From contig OX235264.1 of assembly GCA_944472135.2 (NCBI GenBank), positions 94,994,319 through 95,058,318 on the forward strand: a stretch of DNA of 64,000 bases. The letters run 5' to 3'. Every line of letters starts with the position of its first letter. The stretch's first letter is position 1. Origin of the DNA: Trichobilharzia regenti (taxonomy: Eukaryota > Platyhelminthes > Trematoda > Strigeidida > Schistosomatidae). The position numbers and the translations under genes are program-made. The notes under the pieces were generated by a model. The model was not told where the DNA came from and made no database searches. It was given only the letters and a program-made list of their open reading frames with translations. This document shows, piece after piece, positions 35,297 through 46,661 of the stretch.

Positions 35297-36755
35297 GTCT
35301 CTCTGTCTGCCTGTCTGTTTTCGACATAGAACTTTGCACCAATGTGCAGCAGTTCAAGTCGCCACACTACACTGAGCACACAAAGAGCGTGAGGAAAGTA
35401 GTAGAAATGCATATCAGAGACAGCAGACAGGGATATGAGACAAAAGGAAAGGTGTTAACGAAGAACAATATAGTTTCATTGTAAATTATAAGTCACAAGG
35501 AGTGGGTGGGCGCATCTGCACCAGCCATTGAGGACGATTTTCAGCAACACCACCAATTTTCTCCAGCCGTTATCAGTTTTTGCCATCCACAGGACGTCAA
35601 TCAGGAATTCTACACCTTCCTGCATGACTGTCAGGAAGTAACTGATGTGGATTTCATCGACTGGTGTCACGTTTTGGTTTTCCACTGCTGGCATTTTTTC
35701 AGACTCACTCTATTCCAGCTGACATTCCCGTCGAGGAAGGCGATGACTAGGCAGGTATGTGTAACACATGTCCTAACTATCTCAATCGATGTAACTTTAC
35801 AGGCTCGTCCGTTGATTTCCCCTCCTTAACTAGCACGCAACCGATGGCCAACCTCAATATTGCTGTACTGTACCTACCTTCCTTGAACACGTCATTCTAT
35901 CACGTCCTGCTGCTTTGCCCGTTTCAGATTAGTGACAGCCATATTAACCTAAGTTAAGGATGGAAACAATATGTCTATATCCCATTCAGGGAGGGGTGGG
36001 TTTTCCTTAAATTGGGCGTGGCTGATGGCCAACTAAACGGCTCCTAAATGTGTTCTTTTCAGCGTTCCCGTCGTCTTTCCTGGGAGCTAATTGTCGTTCC
36101 ATTTTCTCAGAGATTGTTTCACTTATCATTTGCCCTTTCCCACTTGTGTCCTTGATAAGCCTAGTTATCCGCTCTTACCACCCGGTGATGCCTTTTCCTT
36201 CTCTTTCGCTTTTGTCGCCCACCACTGTTCACGATCGTTACGAAGGCTTCTTGTTAGTTTGCGTTTGAGTAACCTTCACTCCTCATCATAATCGGAGCTC
36301 ACTGGAACCAGTCTTCTTGCGTCAATCAGTTCAGATGTGGCGGTAGATGTCCAGTGGCTCCTACTAACCTTTGATTTTCGGTTATTAACAGCATTTACAA
36401 CTTTGTCTACAGCTAGGGTTATGTTGTGCCAGGCTAACCACTGTGGACCTCAGCCATTCGTCTCGCTAATTTTTCCTTATATAGGAACTCAATACCTGCT
36501 ACCTACATACTTCTCAGTCTGTCACCACTTCCCTACCTGGGCATTGAAGTCACCTGCCAAAAAAACAACTATACCTGAACGTTTTCCTTTTTGCGAGAAA
36601 TAAGGCATTTCCAGGTGGAAATCATCCTTTAGTTCATCCCAACTGCAGTCTGTTGTGGCGTGAGTGGAGACGTTCTAAAAGACAACGACGGGTAACAACA
36701 TCTTTCCTTCTTCTAACGAACCCGTTCAGACTGACTTCACACACTCAAAGCAGAT
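35297..36755 (-). mobile_element. RTE1-D: old RTE1 copy with internal deletion
   Basis: 3' tail (ctctctgtctgcctgtctg) at 35297-35318, then 3' UTR and C-terminal RT relics. At 35866 it jumps directly to the RT N-terminus (cctgctgctttgcccg near 35908) and then endonuclease relics up to about 36755 (gggcattgaagtcacctgcc at 36540; aactgcagtctgttg near 36640). Inserted at the same site as RTE1-E at 53714, so this insertion pre-dates the duplication. Coding capacity is lost. Confidence 0.8.
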
Positions 36756-38700
36756 TGATTCTGGTGAAGTTTAGTAGGCTGAGATAGTAGTTTGCTGGGC
36801 GTGGACAGGACGAAGATTCTGCACCACTTCGTTTATGAGCCTAAATTAATTCTGACCTGATATTTACGACTAAATTCCAGGCGTCACTTTCATGACTGGT
36901 GTCATTGAAGTTGCTAGAAAAAACGAATCTGATGCTGTTTCTTCGCTTGTGATATGGTCAGCGTGTTATGTTCTAATAAATGTTGGTTATTTTCACGTTG
37001 TCTTCTGCTCTTGATTTGTCTCCAGCCTTGTCCGATGTATTACATGTCACAATTTCAGCAGTTTGTTTTACAGACATTGACTACGAAGGTGTTGGAATTC
37101 GCTAATTCGCATGAACTCTTGCGCAATATGCTCTGATTGATCGGAGGCATATATGTGTAAATATTTCAGACACCGGTATTCATTGTCTGCCGTCACAAAA
37201 CCTGACGATGTGTACTATATTATCTACCCACCACCCACTGTGAACAAATAAACACTTGAAAAAGCTTATTGATTTATGGTTATTTCTCTTTTTCTCGTAG
37301 GCCGAACCAACTGTCTGTCAATTGACAAGTACTTGACATTATAACGGGTAAGTCATTTCAGATGTTAGTTAACCAGAAAAGAACTACTAAGGATACCTAC
37401 TGATAAGAATGATGTCGAGTTACACGTATTATGAGGCCTGACCACCTGTGTGTTCGAAGCAACCGAATTAGCCTCAGATTTACAGATCGTAAATACGGTA
37501 GTTCATTTGAACAGTGGAGAACGGACACCGAGTGTCAGTGAACAGATTTATATGATTCACTTGACGTCTGACTACTGGATATGTCGTAGTGAGTTAGACC
37601 ACAATAAAATCACAATATATCTGAAGTATCTGATTTATCTGGAGTGACGCTTGTTTTGGTCCTTGCCTACGGAATACCTAGTTAACCATGTATATTATTG
37701 ATGTCCATTTTGGTAAGGAAACTATTGATGGAGTAATTCATCTCAAGAATTAGGCTAATATTTGACGTTGCGTTTCATCCGTTTCGAAGGAGTGTGTTGG
37801 TCTGAGGAGTTCTGAGATAATTGATACCACTGCACGGATGATGTATGAAGATCCCGAACCGAAATATTTACTTGGGTGTGATTCCTTTCCGAATTCAGAC
37901 ATATTAAAGTATGTATATTCCTCCCTTTCTGCTGACTGCGCAGTCTAGAATGAGTAAGTCGCCAGAGATTCCCTCTGTTTCTGAAGTAAATCGAATGGTT
38001 GGAGAGAGATTGTTCAGTCTTACCAATAATGAACTTTATAGGTCTCAGCATGGCATAATGGAGGAACCATCAACTTGTCTGAGCTACATATTCCAGTTAT
38101 TGGAAATGGAATCTGGGACTTCAATTCATTAAGCAGTTCACAATGGTGAAAGCATGCGTTGAATGCTTACGTATCCACTTTAGGAATGAAGAAAATAGAT
38201 GAACATTGACACACCCGAAACCACTAACTATTCCCTCGATAATGACTCTAAACTAAGATAATTATCGAGTTCATGTGGAGAGTATGATGACGTGTCGAAT
38301 GTCATCGGTCAGAAAGTGACACAGTGTGCATTGAAAATGAAATGAAGCATATCCTTGCAGACATACATGGAAGTGTCTACATCAGTTTCAATGTGAAGGT
38401 TGTTGGAGGAGGTTGACGAGTGAAGCTGGCTGTCACGATAACTAGCTTTCGTGGTTTATTCCAACAGGCATTTTGAGTTAGTGCGATGGAAGATATTCCT
38501 CCGATAATTTACTCTACATTGTGTGCGACTTGCTGCTTTCCTGCCATCAACGACGCTTCTACTATTCTGAATCTGACAATGAACGGCCTCCACATTTGAA
38601 ATAAAACATCACGCTGAGAAAGATGTTCGAATCATGAATTACATCGCCATATGATTACTGAGGTAACGCATGATTTACCAGTGGAATTATGGAATTCCTT
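36756..38700. repeat. Unassigned stretch containing a dispersed repeat (37700-38250)
   Basis: Absent from the other duplication copy. 37700-38250 is the partner of 19420-19970. 37430-37470 resembles the inner edge of IR1 (ctgaccacc...tgtgtgtt). No gene recognised in the rest. Confidence 0.5.
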
Positions 38701-38707
38701 GTGAAAA

Positions 38708-40157
38708 CCAGTCTTCTTACATGCATCTCTCTGTGTTTACACTTGTTCGTTGTGAGCAGGATCCACAATCCCGTTTCACTCACAATGCATTGATGACCAT
38801 CATCCACTATCTTGCCAAATATTCGTGAATATTTTGGAGACACAGTTCAGTAGTAATCGTCACATACATAGGAGGAGATTTTACAGCATTTCTACTGTTT
38901 TCTGTGGGCCCAGTCAATCTGACCCAGGTGCAAATACAGAGATTAGGAATATATATAACGACGTAAGGCGAAGTAACTTCGCGACAGTGCAAAGAGAAGT
39001 TTCATTTCAGTTCAGTCGAGGGAGTCTGGATTAGAGAAGGCATTTACTTCATATGGCGTGTTCCCTTGACTATCCACATCAAAGCAGTATGAACACGATT
39101 CGGGTATGTTTGAAACATGATTGGTTGACAGCCATCTCCAAATATGTGCAATTACCGTCAATACCGTCTAGGTGTTCTATCCCATGATATGATGAAATTC
39201 GTGACATTAGTACATGAAATCGGATAAATTCATCGTGCTTTGGAAATGGAATCCGGAAATGTTTAGGATGTTAGTGAAATTCCCTGATTATTCAGCTTGC
39301 ATATTCTGTCATGTGATTGTGAAAAGAATGATTACAGGACTATTTCTTCGTATGAACAACACCGCAGTCAGGCGGAGAGCCCATACAATCCAATAAGTAT
39401 GAAGAAGGATATCGGGACTGATTGTGAATATGCTGAGCGCCATATCACCAAGAGAAGTAATACTTCAGTCTGTCTAAAAGCACGTAAGGCAGACAACTTG
39501 CTACGAGTTAATATCGCGGGAACATGGTTCAGGTGATGTGAAGAGGAAGTGAGAGTGTGCTGTCATTTGTATACAGAAATAAGCAGGGAGGAGACAATAA
39601 TGCATGATGGTTTGCTTTCTGAAGCTAAATTATCCACATCACTGTATCTGATCTGCTCGATGTTCGAGCCAATGTTCAGGAAAAAAGAGGTGTGATTTCC
39701 TCAGTGTGAAAGGCAGTGTCACAGGCTTAGAAAACATCAACCGACTGGGGAAGAGATGTCAGGTAAATTGACAGTGAACATGTCAGCACGTAAACACGGC
39801 TGTCTTAAGACTATTATATAAAGTGTGATAGGTGGGATCAAAATGTGTAAACTCGCACTTCTTACTCTTGATTCACATTCAAACAGTCGCATTTTTTGGC
39901 TAAATATTAGTGAATATGATTTTCTGGCCTCGCCATGTTCACCTGTACACCATTATGATTCATCGTCACATAAGTAACCGTAAACAGGATTCTATTATCA
40001 GTGTCCTCTCGCGTGTCAACTACTGCAGTAAAGATGTTACTATGACAAGTTCTGATCTAATTTGAAAGACTACAGCAATTCCACTAGCAAATCAGACTGT
40101 TGAACACTCTGATAATTGTGAACGTCACTTCTCAAGATGTTGGCCGATTCAGCTGGG
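38708..40157 (+). repeat. Segmental duplication block 3, copy 1
   Basis: Collinear with 60397-61846 (offset about 21689), nearly identical. Ends at gattcagct. No gene recognised: open frames at 38825-39034 and 39214-39536 are repeated only because the blocks are. Confidence 0.9.
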
Positions 40158-40556
40158 AAGCGAATAGATTCCACGGTCTCCTGCTCGTAATGAAACGCCA
40201 GTCTAGTCTAGATAGACTGATCGCCGCATACAACATCTGAGTTGAATATGGTCATCCACGCGGACTAGAAAATAAATTACGTGGCTTAATGCAACACGAT
40301 GCATACTGGATTCAAATACCTTTCATAAAAGTGTAGATGAGCTGTACTGATTCTCCCCAAGTGTTCAGCTGATTCAGCTGCTGATTTAGTTGTTTCGTTG
40401 AAAAATCTCTCAGTCCCTTGGTTCTACGTTTTGCATATCCTTTCCTTTCTATATTTCCATGGATGAACCAGCACGAACCTATCTCATAGGACTTTATATT
40501 GCTACTTCATCATCAGCCTCTGAGCAAAGTTCGATAATGAATCTATATAGTTTGCC
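40158..40556 (+). repeat. Older paralogous block, left of PLE1
   Basis: Matches 62531-62730 and 62937-63133 at about 90% by eye, clearly lower than block 3. The two unit-2 insertions (61848-62530 and 62731-62930) are absent here. The match resumes at 43623 after PLE1. Confidence 0.75.
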
Positions 40557-40565
40557 TTTTGCGCA

Positions 40566-40717
40566 TCTCCCAATGTAATTTCAAAAGTATATGTATTCGT
40601 GTTTGTAGAGTATTCAGCTGACGAGTTCTACCGAAATTTGATGAATTCATTAAATCCTGCTTTATTAACCTTTATTGCTTGTTTTAAATTCGTATCGGGA
40701 AATAAATGTTTTCAATT
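40566..40717 (+). repeat. PLE1 upstream pseudo-LTR with hammerhead-like motif
   Basis: Near-identical to 43463-43614. Contains CTGACGA (40618-40624), a short GT/AC stem, and GAAA (40633-40636), then ATT...AAT arms that could form a short stem III. This is the order of a type I hammerhead ribozyme core, which is known in PLE pseudo-LTRs. Stem I pairing is weak, so the ribozyme call is tentative. The downstream copy has CAGACGA (43515-43521), which breaks the core. Confidence 0.5.
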
Positions 40718-43084
40718 CTTGAAGAAGCGTCTCCCAAAAAGCACTATCAATGCACTAAATGATCTAGTGAAATTGAAGTGCAGGATTGCTAAACACTCTG
40801 CACGACGAGATTTTTTGAAGGAATGTATCCAGAATAATATTTATCCTCGAACATTTTACAAATCCTTGCGTAAAGATCATCTGAGACCTACACGAGCGAA
40901 TCTTTACCGTCTTGCTGAATCACATTTGTCTTCTGAAACAGATGAAATCAGTAATTTATGCCTATTGTCAAGCAAACTGATCAATGTGCAAAATGACTTA
41001 AACTTCGTATGTTATATTAAATTCACTAAATATCTGCATGCCACATCAAAAAAGACAAAAGAATCAGAAGTAAAGAAACTGAAGAAGTCACTTTATCCGG
41101 AACCGCCAAATGAAATTTTCCCAGTGGATATATCTAATTATGTTCATAATTTATCTGATGTTTCCCTATCAAAAGAACAAGCAGAAATTCTGTCATTGGG
41201 ATTCAAATTCTGTGTTCCCATGAAGAAGATAAAGCAAATCGATATCGAATGCCAATTCGAAAATCTTTATGATCAACTTATGGGGCTACATGCCACGTCC
41301 AGTGACAGCGAAAGCTGGTTGAAAGCAAAGATGGTTGATATCGCTCATCAATTTCGAGTCATGCCGACCAATCAAAAGTCGCATATCACCAAAGAACACT
41401 GGCGATCTTTAAACAAGCTTCGAAAAGACAAAAATCTTGTTATCCTACAAGCTGATAAAGGACAAAGTGTAGTGCTAATGAACAAGATAGATTATCTCGA
41501 AAAAATGCATCAAATTCTCGCCGATGAATCTAAATTCAAATTGGATAACCATGCAAAAGACCAAACGTTATCAACCGAAAGGAAAATTGTGCAGCATCTA
41601 CGACAACTCTTCAAAAATAAATACATAGACGAAAACACATATAGAAATATCAAACCGATTGGGTCACAAATCCCAAAACTATACGGACGCGTAAAAATAC
41701 ACAAACCAGGAGCGCCGTTAAGACCCATACTCTCTATGATAAACTCGCCGTACCACAGACTAGCACAGTGGTTATGTGAACTGTTGCAGCCATTGTTGAA
41801 ACGTTTCGGAACACATGTAGTCTCTGATTCATTTCAATTTGTCAATCAAATTAAAGATTTCAATGTATCCGATAAGCATTTGGTCTCTTTCGATGTTACC
41901 TCCCTTTTCACAAATGTGCCAGTTGTTGAGACTATCGACTTCATATGTAAAGAAGCTGAAGACATACCCATTCCAACATCGGAATTGAGGAAATTACTAC
42001 TTTTATGTACTAAAAATGTCCAATTCCAATTCAACGGGCGTCTGTTCCGTCAAGTTGATGGTGTCGCAATGGGAAGCCCTTTGGGACCACTTTTCGCCGA
42101 CTTATTCCTGTCACGCCTAGAAACCGGTGCTTTACAGCAGCACATACAAGAAACAAATGTATACCTAAGATATGTTGATGACATTTTTATTGTCTGTGAA
42201 AGCAGATCAAAAGCGGAAGACATGTTGATAAAATTCAATTCATGCCATCCAAATCTCAATTTCACAGTAGAACACGAGGAAAACGATACTATGAAATTCC
42301 TAGACGTTTTTCTAGCCAAAATGAATGATGGCACAATCGAAAGATCTATATTTAGAAAGTCTTCATGGACAGGACAGTACATGCATTTCAAGAGCTTTGT
42401 CCCAATCCAGTACAAAAAGAACCTAGTCAGAACACTGTTCAATAGAGCACGGAAAATTTGTTCTGACAGTACTATTGAACAGGAAATAAAATCTCTGAAG
42501 GATATTTTATCTAAGAATGGATATCCTGAGAAGTTCATTAATAAATACTCCAAAGAAACTACCCCCGCAAAACGATTCAAACAGTTCCAAAGAAACCTGT
42601 TTATATCAATTTACCGTTCAAAGGAGATGACGTACAAGAAGTAGTGAAACGAAGACTCGACAAAGCCATCAAGAGAACTTATTATGCTGCAAAACTTGTT
42701 ATCCTTAACACCACCAAGCGAGTGCTTCAACAATCTGGGAAAGACCAGTCGCCAATCCTCGACACTTCAAACTGCATATATCAATTTGAGTGTGTTTGTG
42801 GCAGCAAATACATAGGTCGTACGGAAAGGCGATTGTCTACTCGCATGATGGAGCATTTGCCAAAATGGTTGAAAACAGCTGAGTTCAAAGTGCCAAAATC
42901 CTCAATAACAAAACATCTTGTAGATTACGGACATGATATCGACGCAGTCAAGTCATTTACCATTGTCAGCAAACAAAGAAACAAGAAGATGCTTGCAATT
43001 GCAGAGGCTTGTGCAATTCGAATTTATAAACCAGCTCTCTGTATACAAAAGGAGATGGTCGTAACTCTTAATCTACCATGGTAA
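40641..43084 (+). pseudogene. PLE1 reverse transcriptase plus GIY-YIG endonuclease (one frameshift)
   Basis: The frame opens in the pseudo-LTR. The first ATG that fits is 40641; a longer non-ATG frame starts at 40599. The N-terminal half is the PLE-specific basic region (KKTKESEVKKLKKSLYP). RT blocks follow: VILQADKGQSVVLMNK, PKLYGRVKIHKPGAPLRPI, LVSFDVTSLFTNVP (about residue 418), GVAMGSPLGPLFADLF, and catalytic YVDD at 42171-42182 (about residue 511). One frameshift near 42575-42590 moves the continuation (KKPVYINLPFKGDD) into the frame ending at 43084. That frame carries YQFECVCGSKYIGRT and the RLSTRMMEH helix of a GIY-YIG nuclease. Total length (about 810 residues) fits the family. PLEs copy their RNA by target-primed reverse transcription at the nick this nuclease makes. 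With a single lesion, the copy is young. Confidence 0.85.
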
Positions 43085-43622
43085 TACGTTTTATTCTCTA
43101 CTTGTTATTATTCTACCTCTTCTTATTATTATTTTTGTTATTATTACTGCCATTATTATTATTCTTGATTCATTTAAATCTATGCTTTATCCGTAAGATT
43201 ATCTTAACTCACTTCAACACTATTATTATTATTGTTATTATAACTATTACTATTGATATTAGTCTGTTTGCAATTCTAGTTATATTCCCTAATGACTAAT
43301 TGTTTATCTAAGTGATGTAATTGAAGCGTAATGCAATTTATCTTAATTTTGATCTCTCATACTCTCTCTCCCCTTATCTATTTGAACATGACCTGGAAAA
43401 TATTCGCACCTGTCTCTCTGCATGATTAATTCAATGTAGTTTGTTTACTTATCAGCCTTATGTCTCCCTATGTAATTTCAAAAGTATATGTATTCGTGTA
43501 TGTAGAGTATTCAGCAGACGAGTTCTACCGAAATTTGATGAATTCATTAAATCCTGCTTTATTAACCTTTATTGCTTGTTTTAAATTCGTATCGCGAAAC
43601 AAATGTTTTCAATTTTGCGCAT

Positions 43623-44569
43623 ACGTTTGCCGATTCGCCTATTTCGTCACTTGTTACAGAATGCCTTGCGCATCAATTCAGTGGATTCACAATTCCATCC
43701 ACGAGCGAGAGGTAAGATGCCTAGGATTTGCCAGAAACGTTGACACCTCTCATTGTATCAGTGAACTGAGAAGTATCCTTGTGTTCATGCAAAGCCATTC
43801 TATCATGCCTGGCTTTAAGGTTGTCCTCAGTTGAACATTATTGGAAATGAGTTAATTCTACATTAGTGGCAATCGATTCCCCTATTGACATGTTTCAATG
43901 CCAGCTATGCACACGATTATGAGAAGTGGTGACCATCCTCAGCGTGATTGCTGCCTTACACTAAACAAAACAACATTATTACATGAACTCATTAGTAATT
44001 GAGTTGGGAAGCTCATGTGGAATAACGAAGATTTACGGTTATCCGAAGTAACCTTTGGAATAATTACGCAATTTCATCAGTTTTATGACGAAACACTCCA
44101 TTGCAGTGCAATGTGAAAGCGTTCAATAACACTCCTCTGGAGATCAACTGTGATAAGATCTAAGCAGAATACTCGCTGTGATATAGAGAGCAGGGACACC
44201 GATAAATAATGCTTCAGTCTGTGGAGCAGTACAAGTCATCAGCAACTATTTCTCTGGCATACGGCTGCAAGTAAGTGATCCTGCTTAGTTTCTTCCGTCC
44301 TGATGACTGTGGACAGTGTACAGCCATATATAAGTTCGATTATCATGATGAATGACCGGTAAATAAATTGTGAAATTTCCATGCATAACTACATCATTGT
44401 ACGCCTGCTGTACTGGTCGAATTCATCAGTCACGCACTACAATTAACAGTGAACACATTTCACGCTGAGTGAGATCACAGAAATTAGCTGGATTACAATG
44501 ACGTTGACGAATGTGACGGAATATCGTGATGGGCGTAACTTGTATCAGAAACAAACCCGAGCTGAATAT
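43623..44569 (+). repeat. Older paralogous block, right of PLE1
   Basis: Continues the match to 63145-64000 (landmark gagaagtggtgaccatcctc at 43920 and 63440). Identity about 88-90% by eye. No gene recognised. Confidence 0.75.
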
Positions 44570-44972
44570 ACGCTGTATGTCATAGTGCGACTCGTGAGAT
44601 CTCAATGAGGAATCGAGTAGAGATCGCTCCTAATACGCGATAATTTAAAGTCGATATAGTCGAACACTTACGCAGGAAATTCAAAAAACGTTTAATTCCG
44701 GAAAAGATGAAAATTCGGACTATCTGAGCAGTTCTCGCCAATAAGTCCACTAACACAACACAACTGGCATGGATTCGAGATCTGTCTCTGACTTCACACA
44801 GCGCAACATATCTAAGACATGTCATGTAACACTTGTCACTAAGACGCTACATCGACAGTCGAGGATATAACTACTACTGTTTCATACCACTGAATATTCT
44901 CATCCACTACTTGTCAACCAAATATCAGCGAGTCAAAATCGGTATGCAAGACAAGGTGAATAGAAAAATACG
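44570..44972 (-). repeat. Inverted copy of the peptide-gene 3' flank
   Basis: Reverse complement of 4020-4440 (and 2213-2340). Landmarks: gacaagtagtggatg, tcgatgtag, acatgtctt, gcgagatctgaaatcc. Sits directly downstream of the copy-2 gene, just as in copy 1. Confidence 0.7.
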
Positions 44973-44978
44973 TTTAAT
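44973..44978 (-). terminator. Polyadenylation signal ATTAAA for peptide-precursor copy 2
   Basis: Minus-strand ATTAAA at the position aligned with AATAAA of copy 1, about 100 bases after the stop codon at 45076-45078. Confidence 0.4.
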
Positions 44979-45075
44979 ACCATATTACACTGTACAAAGT
45001 AATCAGAATCAATTTTCAAATCTTTCGGACTGCATGCCAATCGAACAGCGTTGATGCGAATTTCCGCGTTAATGA

Positions 45076-46661
45076 CTATTTCCCCAATCGAAGCATGCTC
45101 ATCGGACCTAGAGATAAATTAGAAGACACGAAAGACACTGAAAGCACTTCATGCACAACTAGTTCATATCACAAACAGTTAGTCAGCTAATCAGCTTGAA
45201 TCACACACACACACACAACACACACAGCTGGATGGAATGCATAAATCTATGCCTAACAACATACTTCCAATTCAACGGCCAAATATATGAACAAGTCAAA
45301 GGAACACCCATGGGATCGCCAATATCAGGTTTGATTGCAGAAGCAGTGATGCAAAGACTCGAAAATATAATTCTACCAAAGATCAAACCCAAGATTTGGA
45401 TACGCTACGCCGACGACATATTTGTAATCATCAAAAGAAACGAATTAGATAAAACTCACAACTTAATAAACAACGTCTTCAACGACATCAAATTCACAAG
45501 AGAAGAGGAATCCGAGAACAAAATACCATTTTTGGACGTCTTAGTCAGGCGAACAACTACAGGAGAATTAGAAACTCAAGTTTATAGGAAATCAACTCAC
45601 ACAGACCAAATACTGAATTACAACAGCAACAACCCAATAAAACACAAAAGGAATTGCATACAAACACTATTCAAGAGAGCAAGGACTCACTGCAGCACTC
45701 CCACCTTAAGGAAAATTGAAGAAAAGTATCTCATGGACGTCCTCCAAAAGAATGGATATCCACGGAATTTCATCAAGAGACATATACCCCCAAGCCAACC
45801 TACCAGAGCAAAAACCACCAAGGAAAGCACAAAGAAAATTGCCTTACCATATATAAAAGATATCTCAGAAATCACTACAAGACTCTTCAAACCTTTAGGA
45901 ATTGACGTCGTACACAAACCAACAAAGTCGCTGCACTCAATTCTATGTCAACCAAAAGACTCAACAGAGAAAGAAGACAAAACCAACATCATCTACAAAA
46001 TAAACTGTAACAACTGCGAAAAACACTACATCGGCCAAAGTGGACGTCCCCTTCGTCTTCGTATCCACGAACATAAGCTAGCCGTCAAAAGACATGATAT
46101 CCACTCCCTCATTTCACTACACACAGACAACTACGGACATCAATTCGACTGGGACAACGTTCAAATATTAGACAAAGGAAATAACAAGAATGCTAGAGAA
46201 TTTTTAGAAGCTTGGCATTCCAGTGAATCATCAATCAATAGACACATCGAGATAGACAAAATTTATCAACCAATAAGAAAGAAACTTCACACACAATGGG
46301 TCAAAGTTCAAGTCACAGAAACAATCAGTTCCAACACAAGTAACCTAGAAGGTGTGAAAACACACATAAACAACCAATCACGTCCAAGGTCACCAGGAGA
46401 GATAATTAATAAACTCGTGGAGAAATCTAAAAGCTCACTTCAAATTGAAGTATGCGCTGAAGATGTCACCCAGTAAGGTGATGAAAGCTTCGCAAACTAA
46501 CCATCCAGCTCAGAGAACAAAACCACATCAAAAAAATTGAATCACTCACGTTTGTCAATTGGAAGAGTATCGTGTATCACAGCAGTGAACACTGTGATCA
46601 ATTGCATGAGGAAGATGATGACACCAATGGCCAATCTATTTCGTAGACACTTTGACTGCAT
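45076..46661 (-). CDS. Neuropeptide-like secreted peptide precursor, copy 2 (two exons, PLE2 in intron)
   Basis: Exon 1 is 46661-46550 (112 nt, same length as copy 1) and codes MQSKCLRNRLAIGV..., a hydrophobic signal core and HDTLPIDK. The GTGAGT donor begins at 46549. The acceptor CTCTAG ends at 45108. Exon 2 is 45107-45076 (32 nt, same as copy 1), adding the split Arg codon, PMSMLRLGK and TAG. Predicted product 47 aa; after Lys-Arg cleavage, PMSMLRL-amide. The intron is 1442 nt, but removing PLE2 and one 9-bp target-site copy leaves 101 nt, against 102 in copy 1. Of 37 leader residues, 31 match copy 1; of the nine residues after Lys-Arg only Arg and Gly match. Splice sites, frame and stop are intact. 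Whether the intron still splices with an element 13 nt from the donor is unknown. Confidence 0.57.
45229..46476 (+). pseudogene. PLE2 RT (C-terminal part) and GIY-YIG endonuclease, 5'-truncated but open
   Basis: An open frame of about 415 codons without a plausible start. Blocks in order: YFQFNGQIYEQVKGTPMGSP, IRYADDIFVI with the catalytic YADD at 45406-45417, FLDVLVRRTTTGELETQVYR, the RT thumb (KRNCIQTLFKRARTHC, LQKNGYPRNFIKRH), a basic linker, and IYKINCNNCEKHYIGQSGR with RIHEHKLA of the GIY-YIG nuclease (about 45990-46080). It ends EVCAEDVTQ-stop inside the hammerhead-like motif. All fingers and the first catalytic Asp block are missing, so it is inactive. The lack of stops shows the insertion is recent. 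A different family from PLE1 (YADD against YVDD, divergent throughout). Confidence 0.85.
46449..46500 (+). ncRNA. Candidate hammerhead ribozyme at PLE2 3' end
   Basis: CTGAAGA (46457-46463, fits CUGANGA), then stem II gtcacc/ggtgat (46465-46470 with 46477-46482) closed by cagtaa, then GAAA (46483-46486). tgcg (46453-46456) can pair with cgca (46491-46494) as stem I, leaving gctt for a minimal stem III and the cleavage-site base. PLEs are known to carry type I hammerheads with very short stem III near their ends. The usual GAAAC is GAAAG here and stem I is short. The motif overlaps the last codons and stop of the PLE2 frame. Confidence 0.5.

Larger units (their letters stand above)
40557..43622 (+). 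mobile_element. PLE1: nearly intact Penelope-like element with pseudo-LTRs
   Basis: Flanked by a 10-bp target-site duplication ttttgcgcat (40557-40566 and 43613-43622). Inside it, direct repeats of about 152 bp at each end (40566-40717 and 43463-43614) are the pseudo-LTRs characteristic of PLEs. The body codes RT and GIY-YIG endonuclease. The paralogous site at about 63133-63150 has no element (gtcttatacgcatacctc), giving an empty-site comparison. The downstream AT/TTA-rich stretch 43085-43300 is non-coding low-complexity sequence within the element. Confidence 0.9.
45196..46545 (+). mobile_element. PLE2: 5'-truncated Penelope-like element in the peptide-gene intron
   Basis: Element 45205-46536, flanked by 9-bp target-site duplications ttgaatcac (45196-45204 and 46537-46545). 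The orthologous intron at 1951-1970 has a single tgattcaag/gaatcac site without the element. It begins with a short CA run, then RT from the QFNG block onward. The 3' end carries a hammerhead-like motif and an A-run. Orientation is opposite to the host gene. Relics of the same 3' end are at 34970 and 53389. Confidence 0.9.

Noticed and set aside
43078..43299. 73-codon frame after PLE1
   Set aside because: Low-complexity TTA/ATT-rich sequence giving Leu/Ile runs, in the non-coding end of PLE1.
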